Part shown: positions 25,014 through 34,698 of the stretch, one piece after another
Position numbering within the stretch: position 1 is the stretch's first letter
Layout: every line of letters begins with the position of its first letter
Notes under the pieces: model-generated
Databases searched by the model: none
Told to the model about the DNA's origin: nothing
Seen by the model: only the letters and a program-made list of their open reading frames with translations
Translations under genes and position numbers: made by a program
DNA from: JAWHTC01 sp032586155
GTDB lineage: Bacteria; Pseudomonadota; Alphaproteobacteria; Rhodobacterales; Rhodobacteraceae
Direction of reading: 5' to 3'
DNA length: 64,000 bases
NCBI RefSeq assembly: GCF_032586155.1
Contig: NZ_JAWHTC010000004.1
Coordinates: 62,001-126,000 of the forward strand

Positions 25014-27845
25014 TCAAGCGTTGGCCCGTTCCACCCCTTGAGTGATCGCTTCGCGCAGTTTCCTCTCGATGGTCTTCTGCTTGCTTCCAGCGTGGAATTT
25101 CAGACCGAACATGTCCTTGACGTAAAAGGCATCGACCACCTGTTCGCCGTAGGTCGCGATCACGGCCGAGGCGATGTAGATGTTCATGTTGGCCATGGTG
25201 CGGGTTAGGTCAAAGAGCAGCCCGGGGCGGTCGCGGGTGTCGACCTCGATAATGGTGTAGATCTCGGACCCTTCATTGTCGAAACTGATCGTTGTGGGAA
25301 CCCGGAAGGCCTTTTCGCGCTTCTTGAACTTGTCTCGGGTCTGGATCGCGTCGCGGGTGATGACCTCGCCCTTGAGGATTTTCTGGATCATCTGTTCCAG
25401 CCGTTTCAACTTGCCTGCCTCGTAAGGTTTGCCCTCACTGTCCTGGATCCAGAAGGCGGCGGTGGCAAAACCGTCTTTCGAGGTGAAGGTGCGGGCATCG
25501 ACGATATTGGCCCCCACCAGAGCCAGCGCGCCGCAGACGCGGGAGAAGATGCCAGGGTGGTCGGACATGGCGAAACAGGCGCGTGTGGCGTCACGGTCGT
25601 CATCGGGGTGCAGGTCGATACGGACCTCGTCCTCGCCGATTTCGCGCAGCAAATTGGCAAAGACCACATGCGCCGTGACGTGCAGCCCCTGCCAGTAGGG
25701 ATCGTAATGGCGCGTCGTCTCGCGCTTGAGATCGCCGTTGGTCCAGTCGGGCAGGGCGGCGCGCAGGTTCTTTTTGGCCTCGGTGCCACGGACCTCGCGC
25801 GAAAGTGCTTCGAGGCCTTCTTCCAGCGCCACGCGGGTTTGCCGGTAGAGCGAGCGCAGGAGTACCGCTTTCCAGTTGTTCCAGGTGTCGGGGCCGACGC
25901 CGCGGATGTCACAGACCGTAAGCAGCAAGAGTAGGTCGAGCCGTTTGACCGAACCTACGGCCTTGGCAAAATCGCGGATGGTGCGCGGGTCGGCGATGTC
26001 GCGTTTCTGCGCCATGTCCGACATCAGCAAGTGATAACGCACCAGCCATTCGACGGTGTCGCATTCGGACTTGGTCAGGCCCAGTCGCGGGGCCACGGTG
26101 CGGGAGATTTGCGCCCCCAGCACCGAATGGTCGATATCGCGGCCCTTGCCGATGTCGTGACACAGCATCGCCACCATCAGCACCTTGCGATTGAGGCCGG
26201 AACGTAGAACTTCGGAACTGACCGGCAATTCCTCTTCCAACTCACCTCGTTCGATCTGGTTGAAGTTCGAGATCACCTGGATGGTGTGTTCGTCCACGGT
26301 ATAGGCGTGGTACATGTTGAACTGCATCATCGCCACGATGGGCTCGAACTCGGGAATAAAAGCCGAGAGCACACCGAGTTCGTTCATCCGACGCAGGGCG
26401 CGTTCGGGGTTGCCGTGTTTCAGGAGCAGGCCTAGGAATATGCTGGCCGCTTCCTTGTCGGCGCGGATATCATCGTCGATCAGGCGCAGGTTGGCGGTGA
26501 CAAGGCGCATGGCATCGGGGTGGATCAGCATGCCGGTACGCAGGCCCTCCTCGAACAGCCGCAGGATGTTGACCGGGTCCTTGAGAAAGCTCCGATCGTC
26601 GCGGATGGCGAGGCGGTTGTTCACCACCTTGTAACCTTCCTTGACCCGGGGGCGGCGTTTGAAGATCCGCTCGAGCAGCGGCTCGGCCTTGGTGTGGTCG
26701 GCCTCGAGCTTGGTCAGGAAGATCCGGGTCAGGTCGCCGACGCGGGTGGCCTGACGGAAGTAGTCCTGCATGAAATGTTCAACAGCGCGGCGGCCTTCGC
26801 GGTCTGAATAACCCATGCGCTCGGCCACCTGGACCTGCATGTCGAAGCTGAGCTGTTCGTTGGCGCGGCGCGAAGCGAGGTGCAAGTGGCAGCGCACCGC
26901 CCAGAGGAAGTTCTCGGCCTTTTGGAAGGTGGCGAACTCGTCCTCGGTGAACACACCGAGTTTGACGAGATCGGCACTGTCGCTGACGTCGTGGACATAT
27001 TTTGCGATCCAGAACAGCGATTGCAGGTCGCGCAACCCGCCCTTGCCCTCTTTCACGTTGGGTTCCACCACATAGCGTTCGCCTTGCTTGAGGTGACGCT
27101 GTTCGCGTTCGTGCAGTTTGGCCTCGATGAAGTCGCGTTCCGAGCCTTTGAAGAGGTCAGCGCGGAGCGTGCCTTGCAATTCTTCGGCCAGCGGCGCGTC
27201 ACCCACTAGAAAGCGATGTTCCAGAAGGGCTGTGCGGATGGTGTAATCCTCGGCCCCTAGGCGCAGGCAGTCTTTTACCGTGCGGCTGGCATGGCCGACC
27301 TTGAGCCGCAGGTCCCACAGGATGTAGAGCATCGATTCGATCACGCTCTCGGCCCAGGCGGTGATTTTGTAGGGGGTCAGGAACAGCAGGTCGACATCCG
27401 AAAACGGCGCCATTTCGCCCCGGCCATAGCCGCCCACCGCCAGCAGCGACAGGCGTTCGCCCTGGGTCGGGTTTGACAGCGGATGCAGATGGGTGGTGGC
27501 CAGGGTGAAGGTGCAGCCGATCAAGCAGTCGGTCAGCCAGGTATAGGCGCGGGTGGCGCCGCGGGCGTCGAACGGGTGTTGTTCAAACCCCTCGGCAATA
27601 GCGGCCATGCCGTCCTTGCGGGCCTGGGACAAGATTTTAACGACGGCGCGGCGCAGCTCGGTCTCAGCGCCCGCCCCGGCGTCCTTGCAGGCCTGGGCCA
27701 GCGCGGAGCGAACCCGCGCCCGGTCAAAAATCCTGTCAGCCGGGCAGATCAGCCCGTTGGGCGGCGGGATCAGGCCCGGAATGGTTTCGCCAGCGTGTGT
27801 CTGGTCCGCGCCGGTCGCGGCGATTGGGTCAGAATCCGGCACCAC
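25014..27845 (-). CDS. glnD: bifunctional PII uridylyltransferase/uridylyl-removing enzyme
   Basis: About 943 residues in the classic GlnD order. The nucleotidyltransferase domain has GGYGRGEMAPFSDVDLLFL, the HD domain has LCHDIGKGRDIDHSVLGAQ, and two C-terminal ACT domains read DHPGIFSRVCGALALVGANIVDART and DRPGLLFDLTRTMANMNIYIASA. It uridylylates or deuridylylates PII proteins in response to glutamine. The start is one of two adjacent GTG codons at 27845 or 27842, overlapping the upstream lipoprotein stop by 14-17 bp. It is not next to murJ, unlike in many relatives. Confidence 0.93.
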   Translation of the reverse strand: MVPDSDPIAATGADQTHAGETIPGLIPPPNGLICPADRIFDRARVRSALAQACKDAGAGAETELRRAVVKILSQARKDGMAAIAEGFEQHPFDARGATRAYTWLTDCLIGCTFTLATTHLHPLSNPTQGERLSLLAVGGYGRGEMAPFSDVDLLFLTPYKITAWAESVIESMLYILWDLRLKVGHASRTVKDCLRLGAEDYTIRTALLEHRFLVGDAPLAEELQGTLRADLFKGSERDFIEAKLHEREQRHLKQGERYVVEPNVKEGKGGLRDLQSLFWIAKYVHDVSDSADLVKLGVFTEDEFATFQKAENFLWAVRCHLHLASRRANEQLSFDMQVQVAERMGYSDREGRRAVEHFMQDYFRQATRVGDLTRIFLTKLEADHTKAEPLLERIFKRRPRVKEGYKVVNNRLAIRDDRSFLKDPVNILRLFEEGLRTGMLIHPDAMRLVTANLRLIDDDIRADKEAASIFLGLLLKHGNPERALRRMNELGVLSAFIPEFEPIVAMMQFNMYHAYTVDEHTIQVISNFNQIERGELEEELPVSSEVLRSGLNRKVLMVAMLCHDIGKGRDIDHSVLGAQISRTVAPRLGLTKSECDTVEWLVRYHLLMSDMAQKRDIADPRTIRDFAKAVGSVKRLDLLLLLTVCDIRGVGPDTWNNWKAVLLRSLYRQTRVALEEGLEALSREVRGTEAKKNLRAALPDWTNGDLKRETTRHYDPYWQGLHVTAHVVFANLLREIGEDEVRIDLHPDDDRDATRACFAMSDHPGIFSRVCGALALVGANIVDARTFTSKDGFATAAFWIQDSEGKPYEAGKLKRLEQMIQKILKGEVITRDAIQTRDKFKKREKAFRVPTTISFDNEGSEIYTIIEVDTRDRPGLLFDLTRTMANMNIYIASAVIATYGEQVVDAFYVKDMFGLKFHAGSKQKTIERKLREAITQGVERANA

Positions 27846-29016
27846 CAAATCCCTGCGGTGCGGGGTCGATGACAACAACCTGCTGGTCACGGATCTGGGC
27901 CACAGCAAGACCGCGTTGGTTGGTCCCGTCGGGCCGCAGGCGGAAGATGCCGGTCGCGCCCTGGAAGCCGGCACCCTGGGTCAAAGCCGCGCCGGTCAGC
28001 GCGTCAGACTTGCCTGCCTTGACCAGGGCGCCAATGGCGGCAATGCCGTCATAACCAAGGCTCGCAATCGGGTGTGGAACCTCGCCATAGGCGGCCTTGT
28101 AGCGGTTCGAGAACGCCTGGGTTTTACCCGGATCGGGCATGGCGAACCAGCCGCCCTGAACCCCGGGCAGTTGCAGCGTCTGAGGCGGAATGTCCCAGCG
28201 CGAAAGGCCAATGAACTGAGTGGTGGTGGGGTTGATGCCAGCCTCCGGCAGCATCTGGGCAAACAGCGGAAGCGCCCCGGCGGTATTGGCGGTCAGGAAC
28301 ACCGCGTTGGCCTGACCGGCTGCTGCGGTGGCCTTGATCCTAGGGATGGCCGATACGACGCCTTGCTGGCTGAACTGATAGCCGACCGAACCGGCGAGCG
28401 TTGCGCCCTGGCGCGCAATCGCCTGTTCGATGGCGACTTTGCCAAGCTGTCCGGCAACGTTTTCCGAATACACCACCAACACGCGGCCTTTGCCTTGCCG
28501 CTTGGCATAGGATGCGAGCCGCCCGGCAGTGTTGTCGAAGGTCGGGCCCAACACAAAGACGTTGCCCCCGGCGATGGTCGGGTTGTTGGAAAAGGCCAGA
28601 ACGTTGACGCCCTTTCGCGCGACGGCCACGCCTGCTGCATTTGCGGCCTCGCCAAAGACAGGACCCAGGATGACCTTGGCACCATCGTTCACTGCCTGCA
28701 GCGCGGCGGACTGGGCCTGGGCCGCTGTGCCGGCGGTGGAGTAGACCCGCAGGTCGATCCTGACCCCGTTAAGGTCAGAGATTGCCATCCGGGCGGCGTT
28801 TTCGAGGGCCTTGGCCAGAAACTCGTCGCTGCCATTGCTGGAACCGCGCGGCACCAGAAGCGCGACCGGCACCGGCGCAGAGGGGTCGATCTTGGGGCCG
28901 CCGGATGTACCACCACCGCCAAGTGCGATCGGTTCACAGGCGGCAAGCCAAATCAGAGACAGCGCGGCGACAAGACGGGCAGCGCCCTTGCGGATCGGAG
29001 TCAAAACGGCAAACAT
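27829..29016 (-). CDS. penicillin-binding protein activator-type lipoprotein (LpoA/Leu-binding fold)
   Basis: 395 residues with a lipoprotein signal; the lipobox LAAC places the acylated Cys at residue 27. A periplasmic binding fold of the Leu/Ile/Val type follows, with VPVALLVPRGSS, GAKVILGPVFGEAANAAGVAVARKGVNVLAFSNNP and a domain ending in YDGIAAIGALVKAG. Proteins of this group next to rsmI and yraN are annotated as LpoA-type activators of class A penicillin-binding proteins. The ATG at 29016 is chosen for the signal peptide. It diverges from rsmI. Confidence 0.8.
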   Translation of the reverse strand: MFAVLTPIRKGAARLVAALSLIWLAACEPIALGGGGTSGGPKIDPSAPVPVALLVPRGSSNGSDEFLAKALENAARMAISDLNGVRIDLRVYSTAGTAAQAQSAALQAVNDGAKVILGPVFGEAANAAGVAVARKGVNVLAFSNNPTIAGGNVFVLGPTFDNTAGRLASYAKRQGKGRVLVVYSENVAGQLGKVAIEQAIARQGATLAGSVGYQFSQQGVVSAIPRIKATAAAGQANAVFLTANTAGALPLFAQMLPEAGINPTTTQFIGLSRWDIPPQTLQLPGVQGGWFAMPDPGKTQAFSNRYKAAYGEVPHPIASLGYDGIAAIGALVKAGKSDALTGAALTQGAGFQGATGIFRLRPDGTNQRGLAVAQIRDQQVVVIDPAPQGFGGAGF

Positions 29017-29114
29017 GGATAACTTCTTGCTCCCTGGGTCATGGCCGGTCCGTCGCACAGTGCGGGACGGCTGTTTGGGGAGGATAATAATCGACCAGGT
29101 TGCGGGGTCCAGTG

Positions 29115-30032
29115 GTGAATCAGACGAGCGGCAATGAAGCGCGGGGAGATTTCCCCGGCTATTCCCCGGAACCGGGCAGGAAATTGCCGGCGGGCCTGCA
29201 CCTTGTGGCAACCCCGATTGGCGCAGCGCGCGACATCACGCTGCGTGCGCTGGACATCCTGGCGTCTGCGGATGTTCTGGCCGCCGAAGACACACGGAGC
29301 CTGCGGCGCTTGATGGAGATTCACGGGGTGGCTCTGGCTGGGCGCCCACTGGTGGCCTATCACGATCATAGCGGGGAAAAGACCCGTGCGCGGCTGCTTG
29401 CGGCTATGGAAGAGGGCAAGTCGGTGGCCTATGCGCCCGAGGCGGGCACGGCCATGGTGTCGGATCCCGGTTTCGACCTTGCCCGGTCGGCGCAGGCAGC
29501 GGGGCATGCGGTCACATCCGCACCGGGGGCATCGGCAGCGATCACTGCCCTGACCCTGTCGGGGCTGCCCACCGATCGGTTCCTGTTTGCGGGGTTTCTA
29601 CCGGCGACGGCGTCCAAGCGGAAAACCGCCCTTGCGGAGCTGTCTGAGGTGCCCGCGACGCTGGTTTTCTACGAATCACCCCATCGGATTGCCGCCGCAT
29701 TGGGTGACGCGGCGGCGGTTCTGGGCGGGGATCGTCCGGCGGCGGTTTGTCGCGAATTGACCAAGAAGTTCCAGGAAGTCCTGACCGGCACCCTGTCCGA
29801 ACTGGCCACCATCGCAGCAGAGCGGAAACTGAAGGGCGAGATCGTGTTCCTGGTGGGCAAAGGAAATTCGGAGAAAATTAACCAATCTGACACAGACTCT
29901 CTGTTGCAGGCGGCCTTGTCGGAGGGGCAGTCGGTTCGGGATACCGCCGATCAGGTCTCGGCGCAGACCGGGGTGAAACGCCGCGCGGTCTATCAACGCG
30001 CTCTGGAATTGGCGAAAGAGAGGGGCACTTGA
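29115..30032 (+). CDS. rsmI: 16S rRNA (cytidine-1402-2'-O)-methyltransferase
   Basis: About 305 residues with the tetrapyrrole-methylase fold. GLHLVATPIGAARDITLRALDILASADVLAAEDTR is the RsmI signature, followed by SDPGFDLARSA, PGASAAITALTLSGLPTDRFLFAGFLP and FYESPHRI. It methylates the ribose of C1402 in 16S rRNA. The start is probably GTG 29115 (or 29112), with GGGG about eight bases upstream. Its 3' end overlaps yraN by 4 bp. Confidence 0.93.
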   Translation: MNQTSGNEARGDFPGYSPEPGRKLPAGLHLVATPIGAARDITLRALDILASADVLAAEDTRSLRRLMEIHGVALAGRPLVAYHDHSGEKTRARLLAAMEEGKSVAYAPEAGTAMVSDPGFDLARSAQAAGHAVTSAPGASAAITALTLSGLPTDRFLFAGFLPATASKRKTALAELSEVPATLVFYESPHRIAAALGDAAAVLGGDRPAAVCRELTKKFQEVLTGTLSELATIAAERKLKGEIVFLVGKGNSEKINQSDTDSLLQAALSEGQSVRDTADQVSAQTGVKRRAVYQRALELAKERGT

Positions 30033-30430
30033 ATCCGAAATCTACAGCTGAACCTGCCCGCGCCTCAAAGCAGCGGCGTGGGAGACGCGCCTATCTTTCA
30101 GGGTTGGCTGCCGAAGACAGCGTAGCGCGCGATTACGCGCGGCGCGATATTACCGAAGAGCGGCGCCGGTATCGTGCGCGGCAGGGTGAGATCGACCTGG
30201 TGATGCGCGATGGCGCAACGCTTGTCTTTGTCGAGGTCAAGAAGGCGGCCAGTTTCGATCGCGCCGCCGAAAGCCTGTCGGAACAGCAGATCATGCGGAT
30301 TTGCGGCGCGGCGCAGGAATATCTGGCCAATGCACCAGACGGGTTGATGACCGATATGCGGTTCGATGTGGCGCTGGTGGACGCTCAAGGTGCGGTGCGC
30401 ATTCTGGAGAACGCTTTCGGGCAGTATTGA
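30029..30430 (+). CDS. YraN/UPF0102 family nuclease-fold protein
   Basis: 133 residues with the endonuclease-like core of UPF0102: GEIDLVMRDGATLVFVEVKKA contains the E-x-D-x(n)-E-x-K pattern. Function is unknown in the family; a Holliday junction resolvase-like fold is predicted. The start is TTG at 30029, overlapping the rsmI stop (TTGA), which indicates coupled translation. The basic N-terminus (ASKQRRGRRAYLSGLAAE) is typical. Confidence 0.85.
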   Translation: MNPKSTAEPARASKQRRGRRAYLSGLAAEDSVARDYARRDITEERRRYRARQGEIDLVMRDGATLVFVEVKKAASFDRAAESLSEQQIMRICGAAQEYLANAPDGLMTDMRFDVALVDAQGAVRILENAFGQY

Positions 30431-30510
30431 GGGCAATTGCCATCTGACGGATTGCGCATGCGGGCGGGCTGGGCCATGTAATGGGCAACCCGATGCAAGG
30501 AAACTGCCTC

Positions 30511-31467
30511 ATGACTGCGCCCCAACCCAAGTTGAAGATTGCCATTCAGATGGACCCGATCGGCCCAATCGACATTGATGCCGACAGCACCTTCCGCATT
30601 GCCGAGGAGGCGCAGGCGCGCGGGCATTCGCTGTTTTATTACACGCCCGACCAGTTGGCCTATCGCGAGGGGCGCATCGTCGCGCGGGGCTGGCCATTGA
30701 CGGTGCGGCGCGTCAAAGGCGACCATTTCGAGTTGGGCGCGGAGCAGGAGGTCGATTTGAGCGATTACGACGTGGTCTGGCTGCGTCAGGACCCGCCGTT
30801 CGACATGTTCTATATCACTACGACGCATCTGCTGGAGCGGATTCACCCGCAAACGCTGGTGGTGAATGATCCGTTCTGGGTGCGCAACTACCCCGAAAAG
30901 CTGTTGGTGCTGGATTTTCCGGACCTGACCCCGCCGACCACGATTGCCCGCGACCTGAACACGATCCGCGCCTTCAAGGACACACACGGCGACATCATCC
31001 TGAAACCGCTCTACGGCAATGGCGGGGCCGGGGTGTTCCGCCTGACCGAGAGCGACCGGAACCTGAGCTCGCTGCACGAGCTTTTCACCGGGTTTTCGCG
31101 CGAACCGCTGATCGCCCAGAAATTCCTGCCGGATGTCAGCAATGGCGACAAGCGGATCATCCTGGTCGATGGAGAGCCGGTTGGGGCGATCAACCGCGTG
31201 CCGGCCGAGGGCGAAACCCGGTCGAACATGCATGTGGGCGGACGGCCCGAGAAGATCGGGCTGACCGCGCGCGATCAGGAAATCTGTGCCGCGATCGGGC
31301 CGCTGCTGCGCGAAAAGGGCCAGGTGTTCGTCGGCATCGACGTCATCGGCGATTACCTGACCGAGATCAACGTGACTTCGCCCACCGGCATCCAGGAACT
31401 TGAGCGGTTCGACGGGGTCAACATCGCCGAGAAGATCTGGGAGGCGATCGAGGCGCGCCGGGCATGA
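30511..31467 (+). CDS. gshB: glutathione synthase
   Basis: 318 residues with an ATP-grasp fold: KIAIQMDPIGPIDIDADSTF, VWLRQDPPFDMFY, NDPFWVRNYPEKL, ILKPLYGNGGAGVFRL and INVTSPTGIQELERFDG, all hallmarks of GshB. It joins gamma-glutamylcysteine and glycine. The ATG at 30511 has AAGGAA eight bases upstream, better than an in-frame ATG at 30481. It overlaps the next gene by 4 bp. Confidence 0.96.
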   Translation: MTAPQPKLKIAIQMDPIGPIDIDADSTFRIAEEAQARGHSLFYYTPDQLAYREGRIVARGWPLTVRRVKGDHFELGAEQEVDLSDYDVVWLRQDPPFDMFYITTTHLLERIHPQTLVVNDPFWVRNYPEKLLVLDFPDLTPPTTIARDLNTIRAFKDTHGDIILKPLYGNGGAGVFRLTESDRNLSSLHELFTGFSREPLIAQKFLPDVSNGDKRIILVDGEPVGAINRVPAEGETRSNMHVGGRPEKIGLTARDQEICAAIGPLLREKGQVFVGIDVIGDYLTEINVTSPTGIQELERFDGVNIAEKIWEAIEARRA

Positions 31468-32396
31468 CCCGCCCGAACCGGCCCAGCCGTCGCGCCCGGG
31501 TTCTCAATGTGGCATTGCGGCTGTTCGAGAAGCGCCGCATCGCCCGCACCGAACATCCCGAAGAGCTTCGCCGTGGGTTCGAGCGTAGTGCTGCTCTGTT
31601 CTTTCATGGGCCGAGAAAGGTGCAATACGAGAGCGTGACGCTGGGCGATTTGACCTGCCTGAAGGTTATACCGCCACAGAGTGCTTCGATTCGGGTGATC
31701 CTGTATTTCCACGGTGGCGGTTATGTCATGGGCTCGCCTCGGACGCATCGGGCCATGGTGGCGCGGCTGTGCCAGCTTGTCGGTGCGCGGGCGATTCTGC
31801 CGGATTACCGCAAGGCGCCGGAGCACCCGTATCCAGCGGCGCCCGAGGACGCGTTGGAAGCCTACATGCTGCTGCTGGATCAGGGGGTGTCTCCTGGGCA
31901 GATCGTGCTGGGCGGCGACAGTGCCGGGGGCGGGCTGGCGCTTGGCCTCTTGGGGCAGATTTGTCACCGGGGCCTGCCGCAGCCTGCGGGGTGTTTTGCC
32001 TTTTCGCCGCTGACGGACATGAGTTTTTCAGGAGACTCCTTCCGCGAAAATGCTGAAGCCGACGTGATGCTGCCAGCGCACCAGGCCAAGCTGATGGAAG
32101 AGATGTACCTGGTGGATCATGACCCGCGTGATCCGCGGGCTTCGCCGCTTTATGGAAACTTTACAGGGGCTTGCCCCGTGTGGCTATGCGTGGGAACCAC
32201 GGAAATTCTGCTTGATGACACGCGCCGGATGGCTGTGCATCTGCGGGCGCAGGGGGTGGAGGTGACGGAAGTGGTCGCGCATGACCTGCCACATGTCTGG
32301 CCGATTTTTCAACGGTTGATGCCCGAGGCAAATGCGACGCTGAAACAAGTCGGGTGCTGGATCAGCTCTCGGTTTTCATCATCAGGCGGAAACTGA
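31464..32396 (+). CDS. alpha/beta hydrolase, hormone-sensitive-lipase family
   Basis: 310 residues. The oxyanion loop FHGGGYVMGSPRTHR, the nucleophile elbow GGDSAGGGLAL and the late Asp/His elements (VGTTEILLDD; HDLPHVWPIF) match family IV (HSL) esterases. It hydrolyses short acyl esters, probably in the cytoplasm as no signal is seen. It is coupled to gshB by an ATGA overlap, and its 3' end overlaps the convergent comM by 35 bp. Confidence 0.88.
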   Translation: MTRPNRPSRRARVLNVALRLFEKRRIARTEHPEELRRGFERSAALFFHGPRKVQYESVTLGDLTCLKVIPPQSASIRVILYFHGGGYVMGSPRTHRAMVARLCQLVGARAILPDYRKAPEHPYPAAPEDALEAYMLLLDQGVSPGQIVLGGDSAGGGLALGLLGQICHRGLPQPAGCFAFSPLTDMSFSGDSFRENAEADVMLPAHQAKLMEEMYLVDHDPRDPRASPLYGNFTGACPVWLCVGTTEILLDDTRRMAVHLRAQGVEVTEVVAHDLPHVWPIFQRLMPEANATLKQVGCWISSRFSSSGGN

Positions 32397-33876
32397 CCGC
32401 CTCGGCCACATGGGGGTGGCGAACATCGGGTGAGCCATCAAGATCGGCGATGGTGCGGGCAACGCGCAACACCCGGTGATAACCGCGTGCGGACAGGCCC
32501 ATACGTTCGGCAACCTTGATCAGCAACTCGCGGCCTTGTTCGTCAGGGGTGGCGATCTCTCCCAGCAGGGCCCCTTCGGCGTCGGCGTTGAGCCGGGCCT
32601 CGGGGGCATTTTCGAACCGGTCCGCCTGAAGCTCGCGGGCGGTGGTGACACGGGCGGCGACCTCGGCGGAACTGTCGCCCGAACTGGGCAGGTCGAGGTC
32701 GGAATAGGCCACCGGCGGTACTTCGATGCGCAGGTCGAACCGGTCCATCAGCGGACCGGAGATGCGGCCCAGGTAATCCTCACCACAGATCGGCGCGCGG
32801 GAACAGGCGCGGTTCGGGTCGGCAAGGTAGCCGCATTTGCAGGGGTTGGCGGCGGCCAACAACATGAAACGGCAAGGGTATTTCACGTGGGCATTGGCGC
32901 GGCTGACGATGACCTGGCCGGTCTCGATCGGTTGGCGCAGGGTTTCCAGGACCTGGCGGGGAAACTCGGGAAACTCGTCCATGAACAGCACCCCGTTATG
33001 GGCGAGGCTGATCTCGCCGGGTTTGGCACCGCGCCCGCCGCCGACAATGGCCGCCATCGAGGCGGTGTGATGCGGCTCGCGAAAGGGGTGGATGCGGGAA
33101 ATGCCGCCTTCTTCGAGAAGGCCTGACAGGGAATGTATCATCGAGGTTTCCAGCGCTTCAACCGGAGTGAGCGGTGGCAGGATTCCGGGTAGGCGCGCCG
33201 CGAGCATGGATTTACCCGACCCGGGGGAGCCGACCATGATCATGTGATGCCGTCCGGCGGCGGCGATTTCGAGGGCGCGTTTGGCACGTTCCTGGCCCTT
33301 GACGTCCAAGAGGTCGCGGGATTGGCTGGCATCGCTGAGCTCGCCGGGTTCGGCCGGGGGCAATGGGGATTGGCCGGTGAAGTGGCGGACGGCATCGGCC
33401 AGAGATTTGGGGGCGAGGACCTGCGCCGCACCGACCCAGGCGGCCTCGGGGCCCGATGCGTTGGGGCAAACCAGGGTGCGGCTTTCTTCTGCGGCGCTCA
33501 TCGCCGCCGGAAGCGCGCCGGTGACGGGCACGAGCGAACCGTCGAGACTGAGTTCACCAAGCGCGGTGGTACCTTCGGTTGCGTCCGAAGGGATGATTTC
33601 CAGCGCGGCCAGCAGGGCCAGGGCGATGGGCAGGTCATAATGGCTGCCCTCTTTCGGCATGTCGGCAGGCGAGAGGTTGATGGTGATGCGTTTCGACGGC
33701 AGCGCAATGGAAAGCGACGAAAGCGCGGTGCGGACCCGGTCGCGGGCCTCGGAGACGGATTTGTCGGGCAAGCCGACAATTGAAAACCCGGGCAAGCCGG
33801 GGGTGACGGCGCATTGCACCTCGACCTGCTTGGCCTCGACTCCTTCGAAGGCGACCGTGTAGGCGCGCGCGACCAT
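32362..33876 (-). CDS. comM: YifB/ComM family Mg-chelatase-like AAA ATPase
   Basis: 504 residues. The N-terminal Lon-protease-like domain has AVTPGLPGFSIVGLPDKSVSEARDRVR. An AAA+ Mg-chelatase domain follows with Walker A GSPGSGKSMLAARLPGILP, EISLAHNGVLFMDEFPEF and the zinc-type segment AANPCKCGYLADPNRACS. ComM acts in natural transformation by promoting branch migration of integrating DNA. The full-length protein with intact motifs suggests function. Its end overlaps the convergent esterase. Confidence 0.93.
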   Translation of the reverse strand: MVARAYTVAFEGVEAKQVEVQCAVTPGLPGFSIVGLPDKSVSEARDRVRTALSSLSIALPSKRITINLSPADMPKEGSHYDLPIALALLAALEIIPSDATEGTTALGELSLDGSLVPVTGALPAAMSAAEESRTLVCPNASGPEAAWVGAAQVLAPKSLADAVRHFTGQSPLPPAEPGELSDASQSRDLLDVKGQERAKRALEIAAAGRHHMIMVGSPGSGKSMLAARLPGILPPLTPVEALETSMIHSLSGLLEEGGISRIHPFREPHHTASMAAIVGGGRGAKPGEISLAHNGVLFMDEFPEFPRQVLETLRQPIETGQVIVSRANAHVKYPCRFMLLAAANPCKCGYLADPNRACSRAPICGEDYLGRISGPLMDRFDLRIEVPPVAYSDLDLPSSGDSSAEVAARVTTARELQADRFENAPEARLNADAEGALLGEIATPDEQGRELLIKVAERMGLSARGYHRVLRVARTIADLDGSPDVRHPHVAEAVSFRLMMKTES

Positions 33877-33950
33877 GTTCCACTCCGGTTCCGTTTAATC
33901 TTGGTTAATCGGTAGCCCGGAGAGGGTTTAGGAATGGTTAATTCGCGTGA

Positions 33951-34640
33951 TTATTGTGTCGGGCCGGGCCAGGGGCGGGTTGGCAGGTCCATGGCATAAG
34001 GCACGGGATCGTAACTTTTCTTCAACCCTTCGGCGCGCCATTCACGGAAAGCCGGGTCGGTAAGGGTCGTGGTGATATAGGCTTGGGCCAATTCGCTGAT
34101 GGGCAGGTCATAGCCTGCGATCCGCGCCGCGACCGGGGCATAGAAGACATCGGCGAGGCTGTATGCGCCAAAGAGCCAGGGGCCGTTTGCACCGTGTCGA
34201 GTGCGGGCAAGGCTCCAGAGTTCCTCGAGCCGGGCGAGGTCGGATTTGACCGCGTCCGAGACGGTAAAGCCATGATATTGATGCAGAAGCTGCATTGGGC
34301 ACTCATTGCGCAGCGCCGTGAAGCCGGAGTGCATTTCCGCCACCATCCAGCGGGCCAGAGCGCGGGCGGCAGGGTCGGACGGCCAGAGACCGGCCTCTGG
34401 GTGACGCTCGGCCAGAGTTTCGGCCATGGCGAGGCTGTCGCCAACGACAATCCCGTCAGCGTCACGCATCACCGGGACCAGCTGGGCCGGGGCGAGTTCG
34501 GACAGGTCCTGGGCCATGGTGCCGTCGTACAGGCCAACCATATGGGCCTGATAGGAAAGCGAAAATTTCTCGAGCATGAGCCAGCCCCGCAAGGACCAGC
34601 TGGAGAAGGTTTGATCGGCGATAAAGAGGTCATAAGTCAT
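33951..34640 (-). CDS. glutathione S-transferase family protein
   Basis: 229 residues. The N-terminal thioredoxin-like domain starts MTYDLFIADQTFSSWSLRGWLMLEKF, with the catalytic Ser position in SSWS as in zeta/maleylacetoacetate-isomerase-like GSTs. LVPVMRDADGIVVGDSLAMAETL is the glutathione-binding beta-turn. The C-terminal helical domain has GPWLFGAYSLADVFYAPVA. It conjugates glutathione or isomerises substrates in the cytoplasm. The ATG at 34640 gives the family N-terminus. Confidence 0.9.
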   Translation of the reverse strand: MTYDLFIADQTFSSWSLRGWLMLEKFSLSYQAHMVGLYDGTMAQDLSELAPAQLVPVMRDADGIVVGDSLAMAETLAERHPEAGLWPSDPAARALARWMVAEMHSGFTALRNECPMQLLHQYHGFTVSDAVKSDLARLEELWSLARTRHGANGPWLFGAYSLADVFYAPVAARIAGYDLPISELAQAYITTTLTDPAFREWRAEGLKKSYDPVPYAMDLPTRPWPGPTQ

Positions 34641-34698
34641 TTGCGCAAGGTAGCCGGGCGTTCGGTGTCGCTCAAAATGACAATTTGAGAGGAAGGCA

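Noticed and set aside
33895..33908. TTAA-N6-TTAA upstream of comM as a CtrA site
   Set aside because: The spacer is 6, not 7, and the following C is missing.
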